A DNA stretch of 64,000 bases from Nocardia bhagyanarayanae (GCF_006716565.1 NZ_VFPG01000001.1:124001-188000); one strand, 5' to 3'; shown: positions 1-9,049, counted from the stretch's first letter. The notes: generated from the letters alone by a model not told the origin. Program-made: numbers and translations.

Positions 1-146
1 TCGAGCATGCGCTGCGGCGTGCGGTGCGCGGAGACGACGCCCACCTCGAACGGCACGCCGAACTCGGCGAGCGCCTCGGCGGCCGCCTCCATGGTCGGCC
101 AGTCGGAGTCGCTGCCCATGATCAGGCCAACACGAGGATTACTCAT
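1..146 (-). CDS. purE: PurE, N5-CAIR mutase (partial, N-terminal 48 residues)
   Basis: This is the start of PurE, the cytosolic enzyme that converts N5-carboxyaminoimidazole ribonucleotide to CAIR in purine synthesis. The gene runs off the left edge of the window, so only about 48 residues are visible. They include the phosphate-binding motif [10 protein letters not shown] and the SAHRTP motif, both diagnostic of class I PurE. The ATG at 144-146 overlaps the purK stop codon region by 8 nt on the same strand. This points to translational coupling and one purK-purE transcript. Identity is secure from the motifs and from the neighbour; length and C-terminus cannot be judged. Confidence 0.95.
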   Translation of the reverse strand, partial: MSNPRVGLIMGSDSDWPTMEAAAEALAEFGVPFEVGVVSAHRTPQRML

Positions 147-1359
147 GGGGATCCCATCCGTCGGTCCACACCGCGTGCGACATCCAGTGCGCCGCCCGCT
201 CTGCCTTCTCGCGCACCTCGGCCACGTCGTCGCCGAGGACGTTGATGTGCCCGATCTTGCGATCGGGGCGTTCGCCCTTGCCGTACAGGTGCACCTTCGC
301 CTCGGGCATTCTGGCGAACAGGTGGTGCAGCCGCTCGTCCATCGACATCTCGGGCGCCTGCTCGGCGCCGAGGATGTTGGCCATCACGGTGACCGGAGCC
401 AACGGGCTGGTGTCGCCGAGCGGGTAGTCCAGCACGGCACGCAGGTGCTGCTCGAACTGCCCGGTGCGCGCACCGTCCATGCCCCAGTGGCCGGAGTTGT
501 GCGGGCGCATCGCCAGCTCGTTCACCAGCAGCGCTCCGTCGTGGGTCTCGAAGAGCTCGACGGCCATCGCGCCGACCACGCCGAGCTGGGCGGCCAGATT
601 CAGCGCCAGGGTCTCGGCCTCCGCCGCTTGCTCGTCGGCCAGATCCGGCGCGGGCGCGATCACCACCGCGCACTGTCCCTTGCGCTGCACGGTCTCCACC
701 ACCGGCCAGGTCGCGGCCTGCCCGAACGGCGAACGGGCCACCATCGCCGAGAGTTCGCGCTTCAGATCGACCTTCGCCTCGGCGAGCAGCCGCACGCCGT
801 GTGCGAGCTGATCGGTGACGATCCACTCGGCCTCGGCGGCGTCGGCGGGCATCCAGACACCCCGACCGTCGTAACCGCCGCGCACCGCCTTGAGCACGAA
901 CGGCCAGCCGTGCTCGTCACCGAAGCGCACGGCGTCGGCGGGCTCGGCGACCGGAGTGAACGCGGGCACCGGGACGCCGAGCTCGGCGAGCTTGGTGCGC
1001 ATGGCCAGCTTGTCCTGCGCGTAGACCAGGGCCTGCGGCGGCGGCGCCACGTTGACGCCCTCCGCGACCAGCGCCTCGAGATGCTCGGTCGGCACGTGCT
1101 CGTGGTCGAAGGTCAGCGCGTGCGAACCGACGGCTGCCTTGCGCAACGCGGCCAGATCGGTGTGACTGCCGAGCACCACGTCGGGACTGACCTGCGCGGC
1201 CGGGTCCTCCGGGTTCTCGGCGAGCACCCGGAGCCGCTGGCCGAGGGCGATCGCGGCCTGATGGGTCATTCGCGCGAGCTGACCGCCACCGATCATGGTG
1301 ACGGTGGGCATCGCGGCTTCATCGAAGGAACGGGTACTCACGTCGTGCAATCTTGTCAT
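139..1359 (-). CDS. purK: PurK, N5-carboxyaminoimidazole ribonucleotide synthase
   Basis: ATP-grasp enzyme that makes N5-CAIR from AIR, bicarbonate and ATP, the substrate for PurE. It starts with the nucleotide-binding motif GGGQLARM, followed by VSPDVVLGS and TFDHEHVP. The grasp core has [11 protein letters not shown] and the C-terminal motif [13 protein letters not shown] typical of PurK. The start is uncertain. ATG 1359 gives 406 residues and leaves about 20 residues before the glycine motif, much like the M. tuberculosis protein. ATG 1311 ([10 protein letters not shown]) gives 390. Neither has a clear ribosome binding site. The end overlaps purE. It is divergent from the GtrA gene. Confidence 0.95.
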   Translation of the reverse strand: MTRLHDVSTRSFDEAAMPTVTMIGGGQLARMTHQAAIALGQRLRVLAENPEDPAAQVSPDVVLGSHTDLAALRKAAVGSHALTFDHEHVPTEHLEALVAEGVNVAPPPQALVYAQDKLAMRTKLAELGVPVPAFTPVAEPADAVRFGDEHGWPFVLKAVRGGYDGRGVWMPADAAEAEWIVTDQLAHGVRLLAEAKVDLKRELSAMVARSPFGQAATWPVVETVQRKGQCAVVIAPAPDLADEQAAEAETLALNLAAQLGVVGAMAVELFETHDGALLVNELAMRPHNSGHWGMDGARTGQFEQHLRAVLDYPLGDTSPLAPVTVMANILGAEQAPEMSMDERLHHLFARMPEAKVHLYGKGERPDRKIGHINVLGDDVAEVREKAERAAHWMSHAVWTDGWDPHE

Positions 1360-1384
1360 GTCCGGCCGCAATGACCGCTACCGG

Positions 1385-1390
1385 TACACT
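1385..1390 (+). promoter_or_regulatory. -10 box of the GtrA-family gene
   Basis: TACACT lies 8 nt before the GTG start at 1399, so transcription would begin at or next to the start codon (leaderless mRNA). There is no Shine-Dalgarno sequence. Confidence 0.5.
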
Positions 1391-1398
1391 CGGCTCTC

Positions 1399-1941
1399 GT
1401 GTCTTTCGTCGACGACGTGGTCAGCGTCCTCCCCCGGCCCCTGCGGGAGATCGCCTACCGCCACCACGAGCTGATCAAGTTCGCCATCGTCGGCGCGACG
1501 ACCTTCGTGATCGACAGCGGGATCTTCTACTTCCTCAAGCTGACCGTGCTGACCGAGAAGCCGGTCACCGCGAAGATCATCTCCGGCGTCATCGCCGTGA
1601 TCGCCTCCTACATCCTGAACCGCGAGTGGTCGTTCAAGAACCGCGGCGGCCGGGAGCGCCACCACGAGGCGCTGCTGTTCTTCGGGGTCAGCGGCGTCGG
1701 CGTGGCGCTGAGCAACATCCCGCTGTGGATCTCCAGCTATGTCTTCGACCTGCGGCAGCCGAACGTCAGCTTCACCGTCGAGAACATCGCCGACTTCGTC
1801 AGCGCCTTCATCATCGGCAACCTCCTCCAGATGGCCTTCCGGTTCTGGGCGATGCGGCGCTGGGTCTTCCCGGACGAGATGACCGAGCTGGAGGCGGAGC
1901 TCGAGGAGCTCATCGAAGAGGAACAGCTCGGGCAGGCCTGA
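1399..1941 (+). CDS. GtrA-family membrane protein
   Basis: A 180-residue integral membrane protein of the GtrA/DPMS family. Members are small four-helix proteins thought to move or present polyprenyl-linked sugars for cell-envelope glycosylation. Four hydrophobic segments are visible, near residues 26-48, 57-76, 90-112 and 130-152. The family features IKFAIVGATTFVIDSG and NREWSFKNRGG are present. The last 20 residues are strongly acidic (EAELEELIEEE), probably a cytosolic tail. The position beside purK matches Rv3277 of M. tuberculosis. The GTG start is chosen because a -10 box sits just upstream. It converges on the histidine kinase gene with a 20-nt gap. The donor sugar cannot be predicted. 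Confidence 0.85.
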   Translation: MSFVDDVVSVLPRPLREIAYRHHELIKFAIVGATTFVIDSGIFYFLKLTVLTEKPVTAKIISGVIAVIASYILNREWSFKNRGGRERHHEALLFFGVSGVGVALSNIPLWISSYVFDLRQPNVSFTVENIADFVSAFIIGNLLQMAFRFWAMRRWVFPDEMTELEAELEELIEEEQLGQA

Positions 1942-1961
1942 CCGGCTGTCACCGCACAATC

Positions 1962-3269
1962 TCAGCGCGGCTCGGGCACCGCGCCCGTCGCCCGCGTCGG
2001 CGTCCACGACCCGAGGAACACCGCGAACAGCGCGGGCCTGCGCCGCTGCAGCTCCAGACGGCCACCGTCCGCCTCGATCAACGCGCGCGCCAACGCCAGG
2101 CCGACGCCCGTCGACCCGCCCGCGGAGAAGCCACGATCGAAGATGTGCGGCGCCAGCTCGTCGCGCACGCCCTCGCCTTCGTCGGCCACCTCCACGCACA
2201 CCAGCGGCTCGCGGGCATTGCCGGGACGGACCGTGCGCACCGACACCGTGCAGGTGCCGCCGCCGTGCATCAACGCGTTGTCGATGAGCACCGTCACCGC
2301 CTCCCGCAGACGCGACGCGGTGATCGGCGCGCGCAGCGATTCGTCGCCGGTCAGCACCAGCTCACGCCCCGCCTCGGCGAACGGGTGCTTCCACTCGGCG
2401 ACCATGCCGCACAGCTCGTCCATCACCGGGATCGGATCGCGGTCGGCCGCGTCCTCGTCGCGGGACGCGCGGACCAGTTCGTCGATGGCGTCGGTGAGCC
2501 GGTCGACCTGGGCCATCGCCTCCTCGGCCTCGTGCACCACCTCGGGATCGGCGTGCGCGGAGAGTTCGTCCAAGCGCAGCCGCACCGCGGTCAGGCGGCT
2601 GCGCAGCTGATGGGAGACGTCGGCGACCAGCGCGTGCTCGCGTTGCAGACGGCCCGCGATCTCGACGGTGGCCGAATCGAGCACATCGGAGACGCGGTCC
2701 AGTTCGGAGATGCCGTGGCGGCGCGGGTCGGCGCGGAAGTCGCCCATCGCCAGCCGCGCCGCGCGCGCCGCGACGTCGCGCAGCGGATCGGCGACCCGGC
2801 GCGCGGTCACCACCGCGACCGTCACCGCCGCGCCGAGCGAGGCGAGCACGGCCAGCGCCACCACCGCGACCGCCTGCCGCTGCCGCGCGTGCATCGGCGC
2901 GGCGGGCACCTCCAGCCGCAGCGATCCCGACGTGCCCATGGACAGCGATTCCACCAGTGGGTCGGGCACCGAGTCCGCGCCGATGTCGAGGCGGGAGGCG
3001 TTGTCCTGCGGGCTCGGGTAGACGATCGTGAGCTTGCCGTTCTCCGGCACCAGCGGCCGCACCACGCGCACATCCAGACCGCCGCGCACCAGGCCGTCGG
3101 CCTCCTCCTGGGCGATGACCTCGGCGGCGATCCGGTCCAGCCTGCTCTGCAAGTCGTTTCGGGTGATGTCCTCGACCCACAGCCAGGCCGTGTAGGTCAG
3201 CGGCACACCGAGCACGACCGTGGTGAGTGTCAGCACGGTCAGCATCGACCGCAGGATCCGGCGTCGCAC
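1962..3269 (-). CDS. Two-component sensor histidine kinase
   Basis: A 435-residue membrane sensor kinase. It has an N-terminal membrane segment (about 10-30), an extracytoplasmic region of about 100 residues, a second membrane segment (about 133-155) and a HAMP linker (about 156-208). The dimerization/phosphoacceptor motif DVSHQLRSRLTAV has His220. The ATPase domain has an N-box around Asn331 (IDNALMH) and a G1 box around Asp363 (VADEGEGV). The GTG start lies one base after the response-regulator stop (TGAcGTG), so the two are translated from one mRNA and surely form a pair. The input signal is unknown. No M. tuberculosis counterpart is found at this location. Confidence 0.9.
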   Translation of the reverse strand: MRRRILRSMLTVLTLTTVVLGVPLTYTAWLWVEDITRNDLQSRLDRIAAEVIAQEEADGLVRGGLDVRVVRPLVPENGKLTIVYPSPQDNASRLDIGADSVPDPLVESLSMGTSGSLRLEVPAAPMHARQRQAVAVVALAVLASLGAAVTVAVVTARRVADPLRDVAARAARLAMGDFRADPRRHGISELDRVSDVLDSATVEIAGRLQREHALVADVSHQLRSRLTAVRLRLDELSAHADPEVVHEAEEAMAQVDRLTDAIDELVRASRDEDAADRDPIPVMDELCGMVAEWKHPFAEAGRELVLTGDESLRAPITASRLREAVTVLIDNALMHGGGTCTVSVRTVRPGNAREPLVCVEVADEGEGVRDELAPHIFDRGFSAGGSTGVGLALARALIEADGGRLELQRRRPALFAVFLGSWTPTRATGAVPEPR

Positions 3270-3270
3270 G

Positions 3271-3948
3271 TCAGTCGGTGTTCAGCCGGAAGCCGACGCC
3301 GCGCACCGTGACGATGCGCCGCTCGGCCATCGGCCCCTCGTCGCCGATCTTGCGGCGCAGCCAGGACATGTGCATGTCGAGCGTCTTGGAGCCGCGCAAT
3401 TCGGCGTCGCCCCAGACCTCGCGCAGGATCGTCTCGCGCGGCACCACCTGACCCGCGCGGTCGATGAGTACCTTGAGCAGCTCGTACTCCTTGTTCGCCA
3501 GACCGACCTCGACGCCGTTGACGAGCACCCGGCGCGCGGCGGGCTCCAGCCGGATGCCGCCGACCTCGACCGCCTCGTCGCCGATTCCACTGCGGCGCAA
3601 CAGCGCTCGGACCCGGGCGAGCAGTTCCGCGAGCCGGAACGGCTTGCCCACGTAATCGTCGGCGCCCGCGTCGAGCCCCACCACGAAATCGACCTCGTCG
3701 GTGCGCGCGGTGAGCATCAGCACGGCAAGGTCGGCGCCGCGGGCGCGCACCTGCCTGCACACCTCCAGCCCGTCCATGCCGGGCAGGCCGAGATCGAGGA
3801 TCAGCAGGTCGTGATTGCCCTCGAGCGCGCGGCGCAGCACGGCGGGGCCGAAGCTCTCCACGGTGACGTGATAACCCTCGCGCCCCAACGCGCGCGACAG
3901 CGGGGCGGCGATGGCCTCGTCGTCTTCGGCCAGGAGTACGGCGGTCAT
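3271..3948 (-). CDS. OmpR/PhoB-family response regulator
   Basis: A 225-residue DNA-binding response regulator, partner of the kinase that follows it. The receiver domain (about 1-115) has the acidic pocket Glu8-Asp9-Asp10, the phosphoacceptor Asp52 (LDLGLPGMDG), Thr80 and Lys102. The winged-helix output domain (about 125-222) has the usual RAGQVVPRETIL and LRRKIGDEG segments. Start: ATG 3948, with the box TAATCT 6 nt upstream (3955-3960) and no Shine-Dalgarno, so the mRNA is probably leaderless. It is first gene of a two-gene operon. Targets are unknown. Confidence 0.93.
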   Translation of the reverse strand: MTAVLLAEDDEAIAAPLSRALGREGYHVTVESFGPAVLRRALEGNHDLLILDLGLPGMDGLEVCRQVRARGADLAVLMLTARTDEVDFVVGLDAGADDYVGKPFRLAELLARVRALLRRSGIGDEAVEVGGIRLEPAARRVLVNGVEVGLANKEYELLKVLIDRAGQVVPRETILREVWGDAELRGSKTLDMHMSWLRRKIGDEGPMAERRIVTVRGVGFRLNTD

Positions 3949-3954
3949 GGAAAC

Positions 3955-3960
3955 AGATTA
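3955..3960 (-). promoter_or_regulatory. -10 box of the two-component operon
   Basis: TAATCT on the minus strand, 6 nt before ATG 3948; predicts a leaderless transcript for the response regulator and kinase. Confidence 0.45.
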
Positions 3961-3985
3961 CGGATCGCGGGCGCGAACGCCCGAC

Positions 3986-4525
3986 TCACCGATAACCGCC
4001 CGCCGGGCCGAACCCGTGCTGGTGGCTCGACCTGTCTACTTCGAACACCTGGTGGTAGAGCAGCGCGTGCACATCCTGCACGCTGGGGATGTCGTCGTAT
4101 TCGAGCGGCTCCTCCGAGGACGAGCCGATGATCAGGGTGCCGGTGCCGAGCATCCGGTCGAACAGCCCGTGCCGGAACTGAACGCTCGAGATGCGGCTCA
4201 TCGGAATGTCGATGCCGGTGTGGGTGAGCACGCCCTGGCGCACGAGGACGCGCCGGTCGGTGATGATGAAGTGGGTCGTCCGCCAGCTGAGAATCGGTGC
4301 GACACAACGCCATAGGACGATCGCGAACCAAATGGCGAAGATCAGGGCGAGCACGACGGTCGTGGCGGTGCCGACGGTGTTGCGGTACGCCAGTCCCCCG
4401 GCGAAACCGGCCAGCGCCGTGGCCCCGATGAGCGTCACGATGGGCCAGAAGAGCATCTTCCAATGCGGATGGCGATGGAGTATCAGCTGCTCGTCGGGGG
4501 CGAGCACATCCTCCGGATAACCCAT
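3986..4525 (-). CDS. PH-domain membrane protein (Rv3278c-like)
   Basis: A 179-residue membrane protein. Two transmembrane helices (about 24-46 and 52-76) are followed by a bacterial pleckstrin-homology domain of the YdbS/YdbT type. The core of that domain is visible as FIITDRRVLVRQGVLTHTG, then IPMSRISSVQ and GTLIIGSSSE. Members are cytoplasmic-face membrane proteins of unclear role. Position between the GtrA protein and birA matches Rv3278c. Longer in-frame upstream extension exists, but ATG 4525 fits the family and has TAGTGT 7 nt upstream. It is divergent from the desaturase gene. Confidence 0.85.
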   Translation of the reverse strand: MGYPEDVLAPDEQLILHRHPHWKMLFWPIVTLIGATALAGFAGGLAYRNTVGTATTVVLALIFAIWFAIVLWRCVAPILSWRTTHFIITDRRVLVRQGVLTHTGIDIPMSRISSVQFRHGLFDRMLGTGTLIIGSSSEEPLEYDDIPSVQDVHALLYHQVFEVDRSSHQHGFGPAGGYR

Positions 4526-4532
4526 GCTCGGA

Positions 4533-4538
4533 ACACTA
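4533..4538 (-). promoter_or_regulatory. -10 box of the PH-domain gene
   Basis: TAGTGT on the minus strand, 7 nt upstream of ATG 4525; no Shine-Dalgarno, so probably leaderless. Confidence 0.45.
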
Positions 4539-4727
4539 CCCCGGCAAGATGCCAGAATGCCTGACACCGGCTCCGGCGTGCTGCACAATCGTCTGCTTGC
4601 GGGGGGATCGCTGCACTGGCTGTTTCGCATTGCGCACGACCCGGTTTCCGCCCTTGCTCGAAAGCTCGGCCCCGATTCAGACGACAACCGCTCGGCATGA
4701 CGTGCACTGACGACTGTGGAGGCGTGT

Positions 4728-5681
4728 GTGACCAAGGATCTGACCCAACTCGAAATCCTGACCGAACTCGAACCGGTGGCCGAGCAGAACCTGAACCGGC
4801 ACCTGTCGATGGCCAAGGACTGGCATCCGCACGACTACGTGCCGTGGGACGAAGGGCGCAACTTCGCGGCGATGGGCGGGGTCGACTGGGAACCCGAGCA
4901 GTCCCGATTGAGCGACGTGGCCAAGGCCGCGATGATCACCAACCTGCTCACCGAGGACAACCTGCCCTCCTACCACCGCTTGATCGCGGAGAACTTCTCC
5001 CAGGACGGCGCGTGGGGCAGCTGGGTCGGCCGCTGGACGGCCGAGGAGAACCGGCACGGCATCGTCATGCGCGACTACCTGGTCGTCACCCGCGGCGTGG
5101 ATCCGGTCGCGCTGGAACAGGCCAGGATGATCCACATGACCCAGGGCGTCGACGCGCCGCCGGATTGGGACGGATTCCTGGTCAACGTCGCCTACGTGAC
5201 CTTCCAGGAGCTGGCCACCCGGGTCAGCCACCGCAATACCGGCAAGGTCTGCGAAGACCCGATCGCCGACCGCATGTTGCAGCGGGTGGCCGCCGACGAG
5301 AACCTGCACATGATCTTCTACCGCAACATGTGCGGCGCGGCCCTCGATCTGGTTCCCGACCAGGCGATCATGGCACTGACCAGGGTGCTCACCAGTTTCG
5401 TCATGCCGGGCGCCGGGATGCCGAACTGGCGCCGCAACAGCGTGCTCATGGCCAAGCACGGCATCTACGACCTGCGCCAGCATCTCGACGAGGTGGTCTC
5501 GCCGGTGCTGAAGAAGTGGAACGTCTTCGAGCGCAACGATTTCGGGCCGCGCGGCGAGCAGGCACGGGAACGGCTCGGTGAGTTCATGGAGAAGCTCGCC
5601 CGCGACGTGCTGAAGTTCGAGGAGCAGCGGGACCGCATGCTCGCCAGGGAGGCGGCGAAAGGGGACTTGCAACCTGCGTGA
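4728..5681 (+). CDS. Acyl-ACP desaturase (DesA1/DesA2 family)
   Basis: A 317-residue soluble ferritin-like di-iron desaturase that would introduce a double bond into acyl-ACP chains. Iron ligands fit Glu76 (TEDN), Glu107 and His110 (EENRHG), Glu161 (FQELATR), and Glu191 and His194 (DENLHM). The N-terminus TQLEILTELEPV and SYHR segment are close to M. tuberculosis DesA1. The GTG at 4728 is chosen because GGAGG (4718-4722) lies 5 nt before it; an in-frame upstream ATG (4716) overlaps that site. Mycobacterial homologues act in mycolate or fatty-acid synthesis. The gene is divergent from the PH-domain gene and convergent with birA (23 nt apart). It is not part of the M. tuberculosis synteny at this place. 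Confidence 0.92.
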   Translation: MTKDLTQLEILTELEPVAEQNLNRHLSMAKDWHPHDYVPWDEGRNFAAMGGVDWEPEQSRLSDVAKAAMITNLLTEDNLPSYHRLIAENFSQDGAWGSWVGRWTAEENRHGIVMRDYLVVTRGVDPVALEQARMIHMTQGVDAPPDWDGFLVNVAYVTFQELATRVSHRNTGKVCEDPIADRMLQRVAADENLHMIFYRNMCGAALDLVPDQAIMALTRVLTSFVMPGAGMPNWRRNSVLMAKHGIYDLRQHLDEVVSPVLKKWNVFERNDFGPRGEQARERLGEFMEKLARDVLKFEEQRDRMLAREAAKGDLQPA

Positions 5682-5704
5682 GTTCCCAGTTCCCGCAGCG
5701 CGGT

Positions 5705-6526
5705 TCAGTAGTCGGCGCGCAAATGGGTGACGTCGCCCGCCGACACCGCGTCGTCTCCGATCAGCAGACGTCCGGTCTGGTCGATGCCCGTCGCGACGCC
5801 GGTGAGAACCTGCCCGCCGGGCAGTTCGGCGCGCACGTCCATGCCGAGCGTGGCGCAGCGCTCGCGGTAGGCGGCGGCCAGATCGCCGGTCGCCCAGGCC
5901 GCGTCGCGCCAGGCGGTGAAGCGGCGCGCGAACTCCGTCAGCAGCGATCGCGCTACGCGGGTGCGGTCGGTCTGCGCCGCGCCCGCCAGCGCGAGCGAAG
6001 TGGCATGCGGCACCGGCAATTCCGCCTCGGTGAGGCCGACGTTCACGCCGACGCCGATCACCACCGCGGGAACGTCGCCGCTCGCCGCCACCTCGGCCAG
6101 AATGCCCGCGACCTTGCGGCCGCCGATCAGAACATCGTTGGGCCACTTCAACATCGCGTCCACACCCGCCGTAGTGCGCAGTGCGTCCACCACGGCGATA
6201 CCGGTCAGCAGCGGCAGCCAGCCGAGCACCGCGGGCTCGATGCCGGGCAGCCGCACCAGTATCGACATCGCGATCTGCGCCCGCGGCGGGCTGACCCAGG
6301 TACGCGCGTGCCTGCCGCGGCCCGCCTCCTGGGTCTCGGCGATCAGCACGCGGTGATCCTCGGAGGTCGCGGCCGTGGCGATCAGATCGGCATTGGTGGA
6401 ACCGGTGGATTCCACCACCTCCACCCGCGCGAAGAAGTCCGCGTAGTCGCTCTCGGCGAGGCCGCGCCGCAACAGTTCGGCATCCAAAGGCGGGCGGTGC
6501 GCGGAATCGGGCGGTGGCGTCTGCAC
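5705..6526 (-). CDS. birA: BirA, biotin-[acetyl-CoA carboxylase] ligase
   Basis: A 273-residue biotin protein ligase that makes biotinyl-AMP and transfers biotin to the carrier lysine of acyl-CoA carboxylases, here surely AccA3. Motifs: STGSTNADL, ETQEAGRGRHARTW (biotin loop), LKWPNDVLIGGRKVAGIL (catalytic lysine) and VIGVGVNVGL. A C-terminal SH3-like domain follows. There is no N-terminal helix-turn-helix, so it is the non-repressor class. The GTG at 6526 is preferred: TAGCCT lies 7 nt upstream, and residues further upstream in frame look non-coding. It stands next to accD5 as in M. tuberculosis (Rv3279c/Rv3280). Confidence 0.93.
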   Translation of the reverse strand: MQTPPPDSAHRPPLDAELLRRGLAESDYADFFARVEVVESTGSTNADLIATAATSEDHRVLIAETQEAGRGRHARTWVSPPRAQIAMSILVRLPGIEPAVLGWLPLLTGIAVVDALRTTAGVDAMLKWPNDVLIGGRKVAGILAEVAASGDVPAVVIGVGVNVGLTEAELPVPHATSLALAGAAQTDRTRVARSLLTEFARRFTAWRDAAWATGDLAAAYRERCATLGMDVRAELPGGQVLTGVATGIDQTGRLLIGDDAVSAGDVTHLRADY

Positions 6527-6533
6527 GAACCGC

Positions 6534-6539
6534 AGGCTA
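6534..6539 (-). promoter_or_regulatory. -10 box of birA
   Basis: TAGCCT on the minus strand, 7 nt upstream of GTG 6526; supports this start and a leaderless mRNA. Confidence 0.45.
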
Positions 6540-6578
6540 CTCGCTCCCGTCCCGGACTCGGGACGGGAGCGATCGGGC

Positions 6579-6764
6579 TCAGCCCGCGAGGTCGTAGCCG
6601 GCCATGATGCCCGGCTCTCGCTCCCCGCGCGCGGTGCTGTCGGAGGTCGACTCCTCTTCCTCGAATTCTGGATCGAAGATGGTCGGTTCGGCCTCGCGTA
6701 CTCGCCAACTCGTCGACGCCGCCGCCGCGGCGTATTCGGCGACGGATCTACCCCACTCCCACAT
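6579..6764 (-). CDS. Small unknown protein (61 aa)
   Basis: I do not recognise this protein. It begins MWEWGRSVAEYAAAAA and has a central acidic stretch (FEEEES), with no membrane segment or signal peptide. The case for a real gene is a strong ribosome binding site: GGGGAGGAG ends 6 nt before ATG 6764. It lies 52 nt upstream of birA on the same strand and might be co-transcribed with it, although birA seems to have its own promoter. A longer in-frame start at 6827 has no such site. Confidence 0.55.
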   Translation of the reverse strand: MWEWGRSVAEYAAAAASTSWRVREAEPTIFDPEFEEEESTSDSTARGEREPGIMAGYDLAG

Positions 6765-6882
6765 GTCTGGCTCCTCCCCATGAGCCGAAAAATGGACTCC
6801 CGCAGGGTATCCGGCCCCACCGTTCACCCGAAACCGATTTTTCGCTCGGAACCCCCTCCGAGCCCTGCCGACCTGGGCTTTT

Positions 6883-6896
6883 CTACTCGCGGGTAG
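6883..6896. promoter_or_regulatory. Candidate operator upstream of accD5 (CTACT-N4-GGTAG)
   Basis: The 14-mer CTACTCGCGGGTAG is an imperfect palindrome about 47-60 bp upstream of the predicted accD5 start point. The same pattern, CTACT-N4-RGTAG, occurs upstream of accA3 (11601-11614) and the enoyl-CoA hydratase gene (62091-62104). Here and at 62091 it is followed by the identical CCCACCG. The binding protein is unknown. Confidence 0.45.
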
Positions 6897-6931
6897 CCCA
6901 CCGTGGGTTAGAAAGACCGACTGCTACTGGT

Positions 6932-6937
6932 TACACT
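6932..6937 (+). promoter_or_regulatory. -10 box of accD5
   Basis: TACACT, 7 nt before ATG 6945; there is no Shine-Dalgarno, so the message is probably leaderless. A weak -35 candidate (TTAGAA) lies at 6908-6913. Confidence 0.55.
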
Positions 6938-6944
6938 CCGAGCC

Positions 6945-8585
6945 ATGACGAGTGTCCAGCAGCAGTCCGCATCCGGTTCGGCGGGCGAACCCGATATCCA
7001 CACCACCGCCGGGAAGCTGGCCGACCTGCGGAATCGGCTGGAAGAGGCCAAGCACCCGATGGGTGAGGCCGCGGTCGACAAGGTGCACGCCAAGGGCAAG
7101 ATGACCGCCCGGGAACGCATCCTCGCGCTGCTGGACGAGGGCTCTTTCGTGGAACTCGACGCGCTCGCCCGGCACCGCAGCGTCAACTTCGGGCTGGAGA
7201 ACAACCGCCCGCTCGGCGACGGCGTGGTGACCGGTTACGGCACCATCGACGGCCGCGACGTCTGCATCTTCAGCCAGGACGTCACCGTCTTCGGCGGCAG
7301 CCTCGGCGAGGTGTACGGCGAGAAGATCGTCAAGGTGATGGACCTGGCGCTCAAGACCGGCCGCCCGCTGATCGGCATCAACGAGGGCGCGGGCGCGCGC
7401 ATCCAGGAGGGCGTCGTCTCCCTCGGCCTCTACGGCGAGATCTTCCACCGCAACATCCAGGCCTCCGGCGTGATCCCGCAGATCTCGCTGATCATGGGCC
7501 CGGCCGCGGGCGGACACGTCTACTCGCCCGCGCTCACCGACTTCGTGGTGATGGTCGACCAGACCAGCCAGATGTTCGTCACCGGTCCGGACGTCATCAA
7601 GACGGTCACCGGCGAGGACGTCACCATGGAGGACCTCGGCGGCGCGCACACCCACATGGTCAAGTCCGGCGTCGCGCACTACGTCGCCTCCGGCGAGCAG
7701 GACGCGCTCGACTACGTCAAGGACCTGCTCAGCTACCTGCCGAGCAACAACCGCGCCGAGGCGCCGCGCTTCGCGCCCACCGACCCGATCGACGGCGCCA
7801 TCGAGGACTCCCTCACCGAGGAAGACCTCGAGCTGGACTCGATCATCCCGGACTCGCCGAACCAGCCGTACGACATGCACGAGGTGATCCGTCGCCTGCT
7901 CGACGACGACGAGTTCCTCGAGGTGCAGGCCGAGCGCGCGATGAACATCATCGTCGGCTTCGGCCGCATCGACGGCCGAAGCGTCGGCATCGTGGCCAAC
8001 CAGCCCACCCAGTTCGCCGGCTGCCTCGACATCGACGCCTCGGAGAAGGCCGCGCGCTTCGTGCGCACCTGCGACGCGTTCAACATCCCGATCATCACCC
8101 TGGTCGACGTTCCCGGCTTCCTGCCCGGCACCGGCCAGGAGTACAACGGCATCATCCGGCGCGGCGCGAAGCTGCTCTACGCCTACGGTGAGGCCACTGT
8201 GGGCAAAATCACCATCATCACCCGCAAGGCATACGGCGGCGCCTACGACGTCATGGGTTCCAAGCACATGGGCGCCGATGTGAACCTGGCGTGGCCGACC
8301 GCTCAGATCGCCGTGATGGGCGCTTCCGGCGCCGTCGGATTCGTCTACCGCAAGCAGCTGCAGCAGGCCGCCAAGGACGGCAACGACGTCGATGCGCTGC
8401 GGCTCGAGCTGCAGAACGAGTACGAGGACACTCTCGTGAACCCGTACGTCGCCGCCGAGCGCGGTTACGTCGACGCGGTCATTCCGCCGTCGCACACTCG
8501 CGGCCAGATCGTGTCCGCGTTGCGACTGCTGGAGCGCAAGATGGTGACCCTTCCGCCCAAAAAACACGGCAACATCCCGCTCTGA
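6945..8585 (+). CDS. accD5: AccD5, acyl-CoA carboxylase beta subunit
   Basis: Carboxyltransferase subunit (546 residues) that moves the carboxyl group from biotin to acetyl- or, mainly, propionyl-CoA, giving malonyl- or methylmalonyl-CoA for fatty and methyl-branched lipids. The N-terminal half has the acyl-CoA oxyanion region ([13 protein letters not shown] and [14 protein letters not shown]). The C-terminal half has the biotin-binding part ([21 protein letters not shown] and [13 protein letters not shown]). Length and order with accE5 and maf match Rv3280-Rv3282. It needs AccA3 (at 11.8 kb) as partner. A palindromic site and a leaderless promoter precede it. Confidence 0.97.
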   Translation: MTSVQQQSASGSAGEPDIHTTAGKLADLRNRLEEAKHPMGEAAVDKVHAKGKMTARERILALLDEGSFVELDALARHRSVNFGLENNRPLGDGVVTGYGTIDGRDVCIFSQDVTVFGGSLGEVYGEKIVKVMDLALKTGRPLIGINEGAGARIQEGVVSLGLYGEIFHRNIQASGVIPQISLIMGPAAGGHVYSPALTDFVVMVDQTSQMFVTGPDVIKTVTGEDVTMEDLGGAHTHMVKSGVAHYVASGEQDALDYVKDLLSYLPSNNRAEAPRFAPTDPIDGAIEDSLTEEDLELDSIIPDSPNQPYDMHEVIRRLLDDDEFLEVQAERAMNIIVGFGRIDGRSVGIVANQPTQFAGCLDIDASEKAARFVRTCDAFNIPIITLVDVPGFLPGTGQEYNGIIRRGAKLLYAYGEATVGKITIITRKAYGGAYDVMGSKHMGADVNLAWPTAQIAVMGASGAVGFVYRKQLQQAAKDGNDVDALRLELQNEYEDTLVNPYVAAERGYVDAVIPPSHTRGQIVSALRLLERKMVTLPPKKHGNIPL

Positions 8586-8681
8586 GTCAGCGATAACCCC
8601 GGTAACCCGCGCACACTGGTTGCAGAGACGCAGTGAGTGAATCCGAGGATGATTACCGCGTCATCCCATTTCGGGTATAGC

Positions 8682-8687
8682 TATAAC
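8682..8687 (+). promoter_or_regulatory. Possible internal promoter of accE5-maf
   Basis: The stretch TATAGCTATAAC (8676-8687) offers two -10-like boxes in the 134-nt accD5-accE5 spacer. A transcript starting near 8690-8694 would carry the Shine-Dalgarno of accE5 at 8703-8710. Confidence 0.4.
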
Positions 8688-8719
8688 GCCCGATGGAGCT
8701 AGAGGAAGGATCTGGCACT

Positions 8720-9049
8720 GTGACGACCGTGGCAGAAGAAGACGTGTTGACCGCCGCCGAATTGGATCTCGCAGTCGACCCGATCGCGGACGAGATCGAG
8801 GCGGTCACCGCGGACGCGGCCACCCCGACCGCCGACGCGGGCGAGCAGCCGTTCATTCGAATCGTCAAGGGCTCACCCTCCGACGAGGAGGTCGCCGCCT
8901 TGGTGTGTGTGCTGACCGCCGCCGCGAACGCGGCGAGCGCACCGGCCGGCACCGGCCCCGCCGACATGTGGGGGCGTCCGACCGCGATGCACCGCGGCAC
9001 GTCACCGTTCTCGCCGTACGCCTTCCCGCACCTGTCCCACCTTCGGTGA
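8720..9049 (+). CDS. accE5: AccE5, acyl-CoA carboxylase epsilon subunit
   Basis: A small (109-residue) epsilon subunit that stabilises and stimulates the AccA3-AccD5 complex. The first half is acidic and low-complexity. The second half has the family core PFIRIVKGSPSDEEVAALV and the tryptophan/proline-rich tail ADMWGRPTAMHRG. It is shorter than the M. tuberculosis protein (about 177 residues), mainly in the acidic N-terminal part. GTG 8720 is preferred, with AGGAAGGA at 8703-8710; an in-frame ATG at 8693 adds 9 residues. The stop overlaps the maf start (GTGA), so the two are translationally coupled. Confidence 0.88.
   Translation: MTTVAEEDVLTAAELDLAVDPIADEIEAVTADAATPTADAGEQPFIRIVKGSPSDEEVAALVCVLTAAANAASAPAGTGPADMWGRPTAMHRGTSPFSPYAFPHLSHLR

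Noticed and set aside
1353..3311. A 652-codon plus-strand frame opposite the histidine kinase
   Set aside because: Shadow frame; composition is Arg/His/Ala-rich and the minus strand encodes a full sensor kinase.
4677..6146. Minus-strand frame covering the desaturase gene
   Set aside because: The desaturase on the plus strand has all iron ligands and a ribosome site; the minus frame is a shadow.
8693..8719. ATG 8693 as the start of accE5
   Set aside because: It lies only 5 nt after a -10 box, and the Shine-Dalgarno at 8703-8710 would lie inside the coding region; GTG 8720 fits that site.
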